From assembly GCA_013112685.1 (NCBI GenBank), contig JABFGC010000002.1, forward strand, positions 816,902 through 880,901: a stretch of DNA of 64,000 nucleotides. The letters are read 5' to 3'. A model generated the notes under the pieces. It searched no databases. It saw nothing but the letters and a program-made list of their open reading frames with translations, and had not been told where the DNA came from. The translations under genes were made by a program, and so were the position numbers. How positions within the stretch are numbered: position 1 is the first letter of the stretch; each line of letters begins with the position of its first letter. This document shows positions 53,537-62,405 of this stretch, piece after piece. This stretch comes from Chloroflexota bacterium (GTDB lineage Bacteria; Chloroflexota; Anaerolineae; Anaerolineales; Villigracilaceae).

Positions 53537-54885
53537 ATGAATGCAGAGCAGGCTTGGCAATCGGTAATCGCACAACTACAAATGGATATGCCCCGCGCCT
53601 CCTTCGATACCTGGGTGCGCGATACCCGTCCCGTTGGCTACGAAAACGGGATTTTGACTGTCAGCGTCCGTAACGCGTACGCGCGGGACTGGCTGGAGAG
53701 CCGCCTTGCAACCATCGTCAACCGTTTGTTGATCGAAGTTTTGAATTCAAAGGTCTCGGTCAACTTCATCGTTTCCCATTCGGAAGAGACCGCTTCTTCT
53801 TCGGACCTCGAAACTGCCCCCGCTTCGATAGAAATCACCCCGCCGGAGCCAAAACCCCGCCACGTAACGCTCAATCCGCGCTACACGTTTGATACGTTTG
53901 TGGTCGGCTCGGGCAACCGGCTGGCGCACGCGCCTGTCAGGCGGTTGCGGATAAGCCTGCAAGGGCATATAACCCCCTCTTCGTGTATGGAGGCGTGGGA
54001 CTCGGCAAGACGCACCTGCTCCATGCCATCGGCAACGCCTGTTACATCAGGGGGCTGAATGTCCTCTACGTCTCTTCTGAAGAGTTCACCAACGACCTCA
54101 TCGCCGCCATCCGCACGCACACCACGCAAGCCTTCCGCGAAAAATATCGCTCCGCCGACGTGCTCTTGATTGACGACATCCAGTTCATTGCGGGCAAGGA
54201 ATCCACGCAGGAAGAGTTCTTCCACACCTTCAACACCCTGCACGGGCAGGATAAGCAGATTATCGTCTCGTCCGACCGTCCGCCCAAATCGCTGGTGACG
54301 CTCGAAGAACGCCTGCGCTCCCGCTTCGAGTGGGGGCTTACCGCCGACATCCAGGCGCCCGACCTCGAAACCCGCCTTGCCATCCTGCGCTCCAAAGCCG
54401 AACGCACCGGGCGGCAGATTTCCGATGAGATTCTCGAAAGCATCGCTAGGCGCGTGCAGTCCAACATCCGGGAATTGGAAGGCGCGCTCAACCGCATCCT
54501 CGCCTACGCCGATTTGAGTGGCTCCTCCCTCACGCCCAACCTCGTGGAAGTGGCGCTCGCCGACCTGATACCCTCGCGCGGCGACATCGAACCCACCCAC
54601 GTTGTGGATTTGGTCGCCCGCAAGTTTGGTCTGACCACCGAAAAACTGCTCAGCCGCGACCGCACCAAGGAAGTTGCCCTTCCGCGCCAGATCGCCATGT
54701 ACCTCCTGCGCGAAGAGGCGAAGATATCCTTCCCGCAGATCGGCGAAGTCCTCGGCGGGCGCGACCACTCCACGGTCATGTCTGCCTACGAAAAGATCAA
54801 GGAACAAATCCACGCCGACCGCCGGCTGGAGCAGGACATCGTCTCCATCAAACAACAATTGTACGATCAAGTTGTCGCGGCGTAA
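53537..54885 (+). CDS. dnaA: chromosomal replication initiator DnaA, frameshifted
   Basis: Initiator ATPase, about 450 residues. Domain I begins MNAEQAWQSVIAQLQMDMPR. Domain III has Walker A VYGGVGLGKTHLLHAIGN, Walker B VLLIDDIQFIAGKE and sensor RSRFEWGLTADIQ. Domain IV has the box-binding helix-turn-helix with GGRDHSTVMSAYEKI. The N-terminal frame loses register after NRLAHA at about 53931. The next frame reads CQAVADKPARAYNPLFVYGG, the exact expected continuation, so one base is missing. As dnaA is essential, a sequence error is more likely than inactivation. dnaN does not follow; the gene ends with a strong terminator. Confidence 0.93.
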
Positions 54886-54910
54886 TCCTCCTGGACCGCG
54901 GCAAAGTGAT

Positions 54911-54954
54911 AACAAACCCGCCTGATGCTTTCGGGGCGGGTTTGTTCTTTTTTG
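54911..54954 (+). terminator. Rho-independent terminator of dnaA
   Basis: AACAAACCCGCC pairs perfectly with GGCGGGTTTGTT across a 12-base loop, followed by CTTTTTT. Confidence 0.88.
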
Positions 54955-55155
54955 AAGACCCGACTTGGGAATCTGCCCTTGCAGGGGCAAAGAGAATGGA
55001 TTCCCGCCCTGAACTTCATATAAAGGAACGAAAGCCGCATCTTCCCCCGCCGACGGCTGATTCTTCGTCCCTCAGACTGATGAAAACCCGTGAGCGGCTA
55101 TGCTCTTCAGCAAATTGAGTAAAATTGCCCCCACACAAAACCACGGAGGATAGGA

Positions 55156-55326
55156 ATGTACGACAAGCAACCCTCGCTCCTAAAGATCATTTGGATAGAT
55201 TACTGGGCATTTGTCTCTACTGTTTTCTGCGCCATTGCTCCGGGCATGTACCTTTATGACCTCTTCTTCAGCCAAAACAGGATTCAAAGCCTTGTGAATT
55301 CCAGGGTGCAGGAAGCAATTGAGTGA
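55156..55326 (+). CDS. 56-residue membrane protein of unknown function
   Basis: ACGGAGGATAGGA gives a strong ribosome site before the ATG at 55156. The product has an amphipathic start (MYDKQPSLLKIIWIDYW), one hydrophobic segment (AFVSTVFCAIAPGMYLYDLF) and a polar tail (NRIQSLVNSRVQEAIE). It lies alone between dnaA and the trp leader. No family recognised. Confidence 0.55.
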   Translation: MYDKQPSLLKIIWIDYWAFVSTVFCAIAPGMYLYDLFFSQNRIQSLVNSRVQEAIE

Positions 55327-55376
55327 ATCCCGGCTGGAACCTTAATCGTTGGGGCGAGACCGAACGAATTTTCCTC

Positions 55377-55405
55377 TTGACATCCTCCCCCCTCCGTCAT
55401 AAAAT
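55377..55405 (+). promoter_or_regulatory. trpE: sigma-70-type promoter of the trp operon
   Basis: TTGACA (55377-55382) and TAAAAT (55400-55405) are separated by exactly 17 bp. Transcription would begin near 55412, just before the T-box leader. Confidence 0.8.
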
Positions 55406-55431
55406 CGCGCCCAATCAAATTGCTACACAAA

Positions 55432-55820
55432 AAACGCTGACGAGGACGAGTACGTTTCAAAGCGATTTTCAGAGAGCCTTATAGAGTTGGTGAGAATAAG
55501 GCAAAAGCGCAGAAACCGAATGGACCTCCGAGTTGTGAAGAGAAAGTTACTAGAAACTAGATAAATAGAGAATAGTTGACTAGCAGCGAGTACCAGAGAC
55601 GGGAACTGCACCCGTTACCCCGCAGAGTTACTTAGAAAGATAGTGATTCGATGATTAGAGACTAGAGAACTAGTTCACTATCCAACTAGCTAACTACAAG
55701 AGTGACGCTGGCTTATTTCCCTGTTGCATCACAGCAGGGATTTTTGTTTAGTACTAGCGTTTAACCTGGGTGGCACCACGAGACTCCCCTCTCGTCCCAA
55801 TGGACAGGAGGGGATTTTAA
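55432..55820 (+). ncRNA. T-box riboswitch, tryptophan-specific
   Basis: tRNA-sensing leader controlling the trp genes. Stem I features are AGAGAGCC ... GTTGGTGAGAA ... GGC (55471-55502) and a specifier segment GAATGGACC with UGG (Trp) at 55521-55523. The universal T-box TGGGTGGCACCACG lies at 55767-55780. Immediately after, ACTCCCCTC and GGAGGGGATTTTAA form the terminator (55783-55820), mutually exclusive with the antiterminator. Uncharged tRNA-Trp would bind and allow readthrough into trpE and trpS. Confidence 0.93.
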
Positions 55821-55924
55821 TTTAATCGTGAAAGATTTACCGCAAAGCACGCGGAGAACGCGAAGAAAAGGCAAGATTTTTCCTGGCGCACTTAGCGGGC
55901 TTGGCGGTTCAGAAAGGAGTTGTT

Positions 55925-57367
55925 ATGTTAGTAGAAGCAACAGCCGCCGCCGCTCAAACCATCATCCGCGAAATCAGCGCGGACCTCGAAACACCGATCA
56001 GCGTGTACATGAAACTACGCGGCGAAGGCGCATCCTTTCTGCTGGAGTCTGTCGAAGGTGGGGAACGCATCGCGCGCTATTCATTCATCGGCGTGCAGCC
56101 CCAAGCGCAATATATCATTCGAAATTCGGAGATCGAGATCAAAGATGCGGATGGAGTGCGCACGACGCAATACGATGGTGACCCAACGCGCTTTCTCCAA
56201 AGTGAAATGGGACGTTTTAATTTCAAAGCCCAAACCGGCGTGCCGCGTTTCATCGGCGGGCTGGTTGGATATCTGGGCTACGAGTCGGTCCGGTTTTTTG
56301 AACCAACTCTGAAGCCAAGAATGAAGCGTGCGGCGCTTCCAGATGGAATTTATCTTCTCGCTGATACCATCATCGCCTTCGACCATGCGCGGCGCAGTCT
56401 GTCGCTCATTGCGAATGTCCTCGATGGCGACGTTGACTCTGCCAACCGCAAACTCGATGAAATCGAGTCGCGTATCCATACACCGCTTCCGCCTGCGCAG
56501 CCTCGCGAAGTCAAATCATCGAAGACGCGCTCAAACATGACGCAGGGACGTTTCGAAGACATGGTACGCGACGCGCAGGAACACATCCACGCGGGCGATA
56601 TTTTTCAGGTGGTGCTGTCGCAGCGCTTCACGCGCGAAACGAACGTCGAGCCGTTCGATGTCTATCGCGCCGTGCGCCGCCTCAATCCGTCGCCGTACAT
56701 GTTCTTTTTCGATTTTGGGTTGGTGGACAATGAGCCGCTCTTTTTGGTTGGATCGTCGCCTGAGATGTTCGTGCGTTTGGAGGGACGAACCGCTTCACTC
56801 CGACCGATTGCTGGGACGCGCCCACGAGGAAGCGACGCCAACGCTGACGCCGCGCTCGCGCAAGAATTGCTCGCCGACCCGAAGGAACGCGCCGAACACG
56901 TGATGTTAGTGGACTTGGGTCGCAACGACCTGGGTCGCGTCTGCGAATATGGTACAGTCAAGGTCTCCGACTTCTTCACCGTCGAAAAATATTCACATGT
57001 GATGCACATCGTCTCGCACGTGGAAGGGAAGTTAAAGCCCGACCTGACCGCCTTCGACCTGGTACGCGCCGCCTTCCCTGCCGGGACGGTCAGCGGTGCG
57101 CCGAAAGTCCGCGCCCTCGAGATCATCTCTGACCTCGAACCCGATGCGCGCGGCGCGTATGCCGGGGCAGTCGGGTACTTCGGCTTTGATGGCAACATGG
57201 ATACCTGCCTGGCATTGCGCACCTGGTCGCGCGCGGGGACACCTTCAGCGTCCAGGCTGGCGCAGGCATCGTCGCGGATTCGGAACCCGTGCACCGAATT
57301 TCAGGAGACAGTGAATAAGGCCTCCGCGATGTTGAGAGCAATTGAAATGGCGGAGACGAACAGTTAA
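55925..57367 (+). CDS. trpE: anthranilate synthase component I
   Basis: Converts chorismate with ammonia or glutamine to anthranilate. The 480-residue protein has the chorismate-binding core: PSPYMFFFDFG, SSPEMFVRLEG, PIAGTRPRGSDANADAALAQ, LVDLGRNDLGRVCEYGTVKV and PAGTVSGAPKVRALEIISDL. AAAGGAG precedes the ATG at 55925. Between 57221 and 57295 the frame is displaced by two compensating indels: the read frame gives WSRAGTPSASRLAQ, while the shifted frame gives the conserved VARGDTFSVQAGAGIVADSE; the original frame resumes at EFQETVNKASAML. The conserved version is almost certainly the true protein. Confidence 0.93.
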   Translation: MLVEATAAAAQTIIREISADLETPISVYMKLRGEGASFLLESVEGGERIARYSFIGVQPQAQYIIRNSEIEIKDADGVRTTQYDGDPTRFLQSEMGRFNFKAQTGVPRFIGGLVGYLGYESVRFFEPTLKPRMKRAALPDGIYLLADTIIAFDHARRSLSLIANVLDGDVDSANRKLDEIESRIHTPLPPAQPREVKSSKTRSNMTQGRFEDMVRDAQEHIHAGDIFQVVLSQRFTRETNVEPFDVYRAVRRLNPSPYMFFFDFGLVDNEPLFLVGSSPEMFVRLEGRTASLRPIAGTRPRGSDANADAALAQELLADPKERAEHVMLVDLGRNDLGRVCEYGTVKVSDFFTVEKYSHVMHIVSHVEGKLKPDLTAFDLVRAAFPAGTVSGAPKVRALEIISDLEPDARGAYAGAVGYFGFDGNMDTCLALRTWSRAGTPSASRLAQASSRIRNPCTEFQETVNKASAMLRAIEMAETNS

Positions 57368-57368
57368 C

Positions 57369-57466
57369 GTCATTGCGAGGAGGGCGCTCTTCCCGACGAA
57401 GCAATCTCCTCGAAACATGAGCATAGTTGCTATTGGGAGATTGCTTCGCTTCGCTCGCAACGACAT
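57369..57466. repeat. CATTGCGAGGAG palindromic repeat, copy in trpE-trpS gap
   Basis: It starts GTCATTGCGAGGAGGGC and ends GCTCGCAACGACAT. Inner arms GAAGCAATCTCC and GGGAGATTGCTTCG are complementary, giving a long interrupted hairpin of about 98 bp. Confidence 0.8.
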
Positions 57467-57492
57467 ATGAAAAGTAATGAAAGGAAATTACC

Positions 57493-58545
57493 ATGACCGC
57501 CAAACCCCGCCTCCTCACCGGTGACCGTCCCACAGGACGCCTCCACCTCGGTCACTACGTCGGCTCACTTGCCAATCGTGTGCGACTGCAACATCAATAC
57601 GAATCCTTTTTCATCATCGCAGACTTGCACACACTCACGACCAAGCCTGAGCCGGAGCACATCAAGGATATTCCACTCTACATCAAAGAGACCGTGCTCG
57701 ATTATCTCGCCGTCGGCATTGACCCCCAAGTCAGTACCATCTTCGTACAGTCAGCGATTCCTGAAACCTACCAGTTGAACCTGCTCTTCGAGATGCTCGT
57801 CACCGTGCCGCGCCTCGAACGGATGCCCACCCTCAAGGACATGGCACGCGATGCCAACATCGACTCCATGCCGTTCGGTCTGCTCGGTTATCCCATCCTG
57901 CAAGCCGTGGACATTCTGCTCCCCCGCGCGCAAGTCGTCCCCGTGGGACGTGACAACCAATCCCACGTCGAACTCGCGCGCGAACTGGTGCGCCGCTTCA
58001 ACAATCTCTACGGAGAAACCTTCCCCGAACCCGAACCTATCATAGGCGACGTTCCTCTCCTCGTTGGCACGGATGGACAGAACAAGATGAGCAAATCGCT
58101 GGGCAATGCCATCTATCTCTCCGACGATGCGGAAACCGTCAGGCAAAAGGTGATGAACATGTACACCGACCCGAAGCGTCTGCGCGCCACTGACCCAGGG
58201 ACCGTCGAAGGCAACCCCGTCTTCATCTATCACGACGCGTTCAATCCATCCAAAGCCGAAGTGGACGACCTCAAAGAGCGCTATCGTCAGGGCAAAGTCG
58301 GTGATGTAGAAGTCAAGCAGAAACTTGCGGTTGCCATCAACAACTTCCTCGAGCCGTTCCGCGAAAAGCGCGCCTACTTCCTCGCGCATCCCATGATTCC
58401 CAACGACGTCCTCGCCAACGGTATCCGCCGTATGCAAGCCGAAGCCAAAGCGACCATGGAACTCGTCCGCGAGAAGACAGGCTTATCCTATTCACTCGAT
58501 TTGTTCGTAGACCAGGTTGACATCTTTGGTGAATATGATGGATAA
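57493..58545 (+). CDS. trpS: tryptophanyl-tRNA synthetase
   Basis: Class I aminoacyl-tRNA synthetase that charges tRNA-Trp. The 350-residue enzyme has [18 protein letters not shown] (HIGH motif variant), [38 protein letters not shown] and [16 protein letters not shown] (KMSKS). AAAGGAAATTACC precedes the ATG. Its place between trpE and trpGD behind a Trp T-box means both supply and use of tryptophan respond to uncharged tRNA-Trp. Confidence 0.95.
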   Translation: MTAKPRLLTGDRPTGRLHLGHYVGSLANRVRLQHQYESFFIIADLHTLTTKPEPEHIKDIPLYIKETVLDYLAVGIDPQVSTIFVQSAIPETYQLNLLFEMLVTVPRLERMPTLKDMARDANIDSMPFGLLGYPILQAVDILLPRAQVVPVGRDNQSHVELARELVRRFNNLYGETFPEPEPIIGDVPLLVGTDGQNKMSKSLGNAIYLSDDAETVRQKVMNMYTDPKRLRATDPGTVEGNPVFIYHDAFNPSKAEVDDLKERYRQGKVGDVEVKQKLAVAINNFLEPFREKRAYFLAHPMIPNDVLANGIRRMQAEAKATMELVREKTGLSYSLDLFVDQVDIFGEYDG

Positions 58546-58546
58546 C

Positions 58547-58641
58547 ATGCCGTTGCGAGGAGGAGCGGAGCGACGACGAAGCAATCTCCAATTAAACGGG
58601 AGATTGCTTCGGGCGGAAGAACGTCGCCCTCGCAACGACAT
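58547..58641. repeat. CATTGCGAGGAG palindromic repeat, copy after trpS
   Basis: ATGCCGTTGCGAGGAGGAGC to CCTCGCAACGACAT, with inner arms GAAGCAATCTCC / GGGAGATTGCTTCG separated by AATTAAAC. Confidence 0.8.
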
Positions 58642-58653
58642 ATGAATCTGAGA

Positions 58654-58971
58654 TTACAAGCTCTCAAACCACATGACCGCCAGGATCGGAATGATCCATG
58701 CAACGGCTTGCAAGCCCAATATCAACAAGGACTGTTTCGGTTCTTTGGGCAGCCACTTGATGGCGAAATATCCGGCGATGGGCAGTTGCGCCGCCATGAT
58801 GAGTTGAAAGATGCGGGCTGGTGCCCCTTCATCGCCATCGCTGGATCCATTGGCGAAACCGTAGATCGCCACATAACTCAGAAGGAACGCCAGCGCCACG
58901 AACGACATGGCTAAAGGAATCCAGACACTTGGCTGTTTCAATAAGGAATTGTTTTCAGAATTTGTAATCAT
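58654..58971 (-). CDS. small three-helix membrane protein of unknown function
   Basis: A 105-residue protein on the opposite strand inside the trp operon. AAAGGAGACGCAGCC precedes the ATG at 58971; the longer frame from 59022 has no ribosome site. Hydrophobic segments are at about residues 15-37, 50-68 and 78-100, with an acidic loop (GSSDGDEGAPAR). No family recognised. Transcription against the operon suggests its own promoter between it and trpGD. Confidence 0.65.
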   Translation of the reverse strand: MITNSENNSLLKQPSVWIPLAMSFVALAFLLSYVAIYGFANGSSDGDEGAPARIFQLIMAAQLPIAGYFAIKWLPKEPKQSLLILGLQAVAWIIPILAVMWFESL

Positions 58972-59059
58972 GGCTGCGTCTCCTTTACAAAACATTATAG
59001 GACCTGCCGCCATCAAATTCAATCAAAGACTCTCACGTTCCATGAGAAAGGAATGACAT

Positions 59060-60679
59060 ATGCTGGTTCTAATCGATAATTACGACTCCTTTACCTATAA
59101 CCTCGTCCAATACTTCGGCGAACTCGGCGCGGAGATCAAGGTCTTCCGCAATGACCAGGTAACAATGAATCAACTGATCGCGCTGAATCCGTCGCACCTC
59201 GTCATCTCTCCCGGTCCCGGCGAACCTCTCAAAGACGACGGTATCTCCTCCGACGCCATCAAATATTTCGATGGCAAGATTCCCGTGCTAGGCGTCTGCC
59301 TCGGACATCAAGCCCTCGGCGCAGTCTTCGGCGGCAAAGTGGACCGTGCCCAACGCCTCATGCACGGCAAAACCTCCAAAGTGACCCACAACGGGCAGGG
59401 CATCTTCAAAGGCATCCCTTCGCCGTTCGAAGCGATGCGCTATCACTCACTCGTCGTTTATGACCCCATCCCTGCCGAACTCGAAGTGACCGCCATCACG
59501 CCTGAGGAGGAAATCATGGGACTCAAACATCGCGAGCACCACACCTACGGCGTGCAGTTCCACCCCGAATCCATCCTCACCGAACACGGCAAGCAGTTGC
59601 TCAAGAACTTCCTTGATTTGAATCCTGCTCCCGCCGCGAAAGGAGAACTCTCCATGCTCAAACCCTTTATCGCCAAAGCCATCAACCGCACAGACCTCAC
59701 CGCCGACGAATCCGAGCAAGCCATGAACATCATCATGACAGGTCAAGCCACGCCCGCGCAGATCGGCGCGTATCTTGTTGCCCTCCGCATGAAAGGCGAG
59801 ACCATTCCCGAGATCATCGGCTCCGTTCGTGCGATGCGCGCCAACGCGGTCAAGGTCAAACTCAACACGAACGAACCTATCTACGACATCGTCGGCACAG
59901 GCGGCGACGGTGCGCACACGTTCAACATCTCCACTGCCGCGGCGTTTGTCCTTGCGGGCACGGGTCGTAAAGTTGCCAAGCATGGCAACCGCGCCGCCTC
60001 TTCGCAATGCGGCAGTGCCGACGTCCTTTCCGCCCTTGGCGTTAACCTCGATCTCACCGCCGAACAGGTCGCGGGTGCCATCGAACAAATCGGCATCGGT
60101 TTCATGTTTGCGCCCAAATTTCATCCCGCCATGAAGCACGCGGTCGGACCTCGCAAAGAAATAGGACAGCGCACCATCTTCAACATTCTCGGTCCGCTCA
60201 CCAATCCTGCGGGCGCGCACATTCAACTTACAGGTGTCTTCGACCCCAAACTCACCGAGCCGCTCGCGCACGTCCTCAACGAACTCGGTAGTAAAGCCGC
60301 CCTCGTCATCCACGGCGCGAACGGTCTCGACGAACTCAACACCACGGGCATCAATCGTGTCAGTCATCTCAAAAACAACATTGTCGAAACTTATGACCTC
60401 AATCCAACCGACCTCAATCTCGCTCCATCCACTGTTCAAGATTTACGCGGCGGCACGCCTGGTGAATCCGCTGTAATGATGCGTGACCTCCTTAGCAATA
60501 AACTGAATGGCGCGTGCCGTGATACGGTCCTCCTCAACGCCGCCGCCGCTCTCGCCGCCGAAACTGGCGATTTCAAATCCGCCCTCACCGAAGCCCAAGC
60601 CTCCCTTGATAGTGGTAATGCCCTTAAGAAACTTGATGCTCTTGTCGAGTTTACAAAGCAATTCCAAACCATCTCCTAA
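59060..60679 (+). CDS. trpGD: fused anthranilate synthase component II / anthranilate phosphoribosyltransferase
   Basis: A bifunctional 539-residue protein. Residues 1-190 are the glutamine amidotransferase Trp[31 protein letters not shown], catalytic Cys in [11 protein letters not shown] and His-Glu in [15 protein letters not shown]. From about residue 198 follows Trp[21 protein letters not shown] (PRPP loop), [20 protein letters not shown] and [12 protein letters not shown]. The fusion supplies ammonia to TrpE and then phosphoribosylates anthranilate. AGAAAGGAATGACAT precedes the ATG. It is 10 bp before trpC. Confidence 0.95.
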   Translation: MLVLIDNYDSFTYNLVQYFGELGAEIKVFRNDQVTMNQLIALNPSHLVISPGPGEPLKDDGISSDAIKYFDGKIPVLGVCLGHQALGAVFGGKVDRAQRLMHGKTSKVTHNGQGIFKGIPSPFEAMRYHSLVVYDPIPAELEVTAITPEEEIMGLKHREHHTYGVQFHPESILTEHGKQLLKNFLDLNPAPAAKGELSMLKPFIAKAINRTDLTADESEQAMNIIMTGQATPAQIGAYLVALRMKGETIPEIIGSVRAMRANAVKVKLNTNEPIYDIVGTGGDGAHTFNISTAAAFVLAGTGRKVAKHGNRAASSQCGSADVLSALGVNLDLTAEQVAGAIEQIGIGFMFAPKFHPAMKHAVGPRKEIGQRTIFNILGPLTNPAGAHIQLTGVFDPKLTEPLAHVLNELGSKAALVIHGANGLDELNTTGINRVSHLKNNIVETYDLNPTDLNLAPSTVQDLRGGTPGESAVMMRDLLSNKLNGACRDTVLLNAAAALAAETGDFKSALTEAQASLDSGNALKKLDALVEFTKQFQTIS

Positions 60680-60688
60680 TCCGCTACC

Positions 60689-61483
60689 ATGAGCATTCTC
60701 GCAAAAATCCTCGAACACAAGAAGATGGAGATAACGGCGCTCGACGCTCAAACCTTACGCCGCGCCGCAGACTCTTCTCCTGCGCCCAGAGATTTTCTTG
60801 CCGCTATCAAGCGCCGCCGCTTCGGACTCCGCCCGAGCCTGATCGCTGAACTCAAGCGTGCCTCTCCCTCCAAAGGGATTCTCGCCCCGCACCTCGACCT
60901 CTTCCAGGTCGCCGACATCTACACCCAAAACGGCGCCTCCGCCATCTCGGTCTTGACTGATGAAAAATTTTTTCTCGGCAAACTCGAAACATTGCGTGAA
61001 CTGCGCTTTGAACGGAAATCCGAAGTGCCCCTGCTTAGAAAGGATTTCATCATTGCCGAATCCCAGATCTACGAAGCCCGCGCCAACGGCGCGGACGCCA
61101 TCCTCCTCATCGCCGCCGCATTGACGGACGACAAACTCTTTGCCGATCTCCATGCCTGCGCCTTGAGCCTGGGACTCACCGCCCTAGTCGAAGTCCACGA
61201 TGAACATGAAACCGAACGCGCCTTGAAGATTCCAAATATCAAACTCATCGGTATCAACAACCGCAACCTCGCCACTTTCGATGTCTCCCTTGAAACGACA
61301 GAGAGAATGCGCCCAATGATTCCTTCCAATATCACTGTCGTCGCTGAAAGCGGAATTTTCACTGCAACTGATGTCGAGCGATTAGTTAATGCTAACGTAG
61401 ATGCCATTCTTGTCGGCGAAGCGTTGGTCACTTCGGATGATATACCTGCCAAAGTGAGAGAACTTTCAGGAGCAATCCCCTAA
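60689..61483 (+). CDS. trpC: indole-3-glycerol-phosphate synthase
   Basis: Converts carboxyphenylaminodeoxyribulose phosphate to indole-3-glycerol phosphate. The 264-residue barrel has SLIAELKRASPSKGIL (catalytic Lys), VPLLRKDFIIAESQIYEARA, LVEVHDEHETERAL, IGINNRNLATFDV and VVAESGIFTATDV with the phosphate site at ILVGEALVTSDD. It is close to trpGD and followed by two repeats before trpF. Confidence 0.95.
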   Translation: MSILAKILEHKKMEITALDAQTLRRAADSSPAPRDFLAAIKRRRFGLRPSLIAELKRASPSKGILAPHLDLFQVADIYTQNGASAISVLTDEKFFLGKLETLRELRFERKSEVPLLRKDFIIAESQIYEARANGADAILLIAAALTDDKLFADLHACALSLGLTALVEVHDEHETERALKIPNIKLIGINNRNLATFDVSLETTERMRPMIPSNITVVAESGIFTATDVERLVNANVDAILVGEALVTSDDIPAKVRELSGAIP

Positions 61484-61488
61484 CCATC

Positions 61489-61605
61489 ATGTCATTGCGA
61501 GCGAAGCGAAGCAATCTCCTGTTCGTTGGGGGAACTCTGTAACTTGAGCCAACCATGTGCGAGGAGATTGCTTCGTCGGGAAGAACGCCCTCCTCGCAAC
61601 GACAT
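61489..61605. repeat. CATTGCGAG palindromic repeat, first copy before trpF
   Basis: ATGTCATTGCGAGCGAAGCG to CCTCCTCGCAACGACAT, inner arms GAAGCAATCTCC and GAGGAGATTGCTTCG, with a larger unpaired centre than the other copies. Confidence 0.8.
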
Positions 61606-61613
61606 GCAAATTA

Positions 61614-61729
61614 ATGTCATTGCGAGCCGTACTTGGGCGAAGCAATCTCCCGTTTAACGGAGCGTCTTGTTAAGTAGTGTCTCCACTCAAGAGGAGATTG
61701 CTTCGTCGCTCCGCTCCTCGCAATGACAT
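61614..61729. repeat. CATTGCGAG palindromic repeat, second copy before trpF
   Basis: ATGTCATTGCGAGCCGTACT to GCTCCTCGCAATGACAT, inner arms GAAGCAATCTCCC and GAGGAGATTGCTTCG. It ends 12 bp before the trpF start, in place of a normal ribosome-site region; AAAGTGAGAAT is the only weak site. Confidence 0.8.
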
Positions 61730-61741
61730 GAAAGTGAGAAT

Positions 61742-62365
61742 ATGACCAAAATCAAAATCTGCGGAATTAAAACATTGAATGATGCTCTTGCCGCCATTGA
61801 GGCGGGCGCGGATTATTTGGGATTCAATTTTTATCCCAAGAGTGTACGGTTTGTAGAGAAGCAGGTCTGCGCTGAAATTACATCAGTTTTGAAAAAGGAA
61901 TATCCGCACATCAAACTGGTTGGTGTGTTTGTTAATTCAGCAGTTGAAGAAATAAAAGACTTCATGGAAACTTGTTCATTGGATTTGGCACAGTTGCATG
62001 GCGATGAAACAGTTGAAATATTGAATGCTCTTGACGGAAAAGCGTTCAAGGCATTTCGTGGAATTCCTGAAAATATAAATGGTTTTGAAAGACGGGATGC
62101 CCCCGCATTTTTGTTAGATGCCTCGGTAAAAGGAGTCTACGGTGGGAGTGGGGTCGCAGCGGATTGGTCAGCGGCGGCGGAGTTGGCGAAGAAATATCCG
62201 TTGTTGCTGGCGGGAGGATTGACTCCAGAGAACGTCGCGGAGGCGGTGAGCCGAGTCAAGCCGTGGGGGGTGGATGTGGCTTCGGGTGTCGAATCAGCCC
62301 CGGGTGAGAAAGACGCGGGGAAGCTGGTTGAGTTTGTGAAGAAAGTCAGAGAAGTCGAGAATTAG
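61742..62365 (+). CDS. trpF: phosphoribosylanthranilate isomerase
   Basis: Isomerises phosphoribosylanthranilate in tryptophan synthesis. The 207-residue barrel has [20 protein letters not shown] (catalytic Cys7), [31 protein letters not shown], and the C-terminal [15 protein letters not shown] and [19 protein letters not shown] (Asp and phosphate loop). It is separated from trpC by repeats but in the same transcript direction. Confidence 0.95.
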   Translation: MTKIKICGIKTLNDALAAIEAGADYLGFNFYPKSVRFVEKQVCAEITSVLKKEYPHIKLVGVFVNSAVEEIKDFMETCSLDLAQLHGDETVEILNALDGKAFKAFRGIPENINGFERRDAPAFLLDASVKGVYGGSGVAADWSAAAELAKKYPLLLAGGLTPENVAEAVSRVKPWGVDVASGVESAPGEKDAGKLVEFVKKVREVEN

Positions 62366-62405
62366 AGAATTCTCCAATCCTCCAATTCTCTTATATGAGG
62401 AATCT

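Noticed and set aside
53900..53990. Programmed frameshift in dnaA
   Set aside because: No slippery heptamer or stimulatory structure is evident, and many unrelated genes in the window have the same kind of one-base lesion.
55423..55611. Minus-strand 62-codon frame in the trp leader
   Set aside because: The sequence is a T-box RNA with conserved stem I, specifier and T-box elements.
59447..60439. 330-codon minus-strand frame opposite trpGD
   Set aside because: Antisense to a certain trpG-trpD fusion; composition typical of shadow frames.
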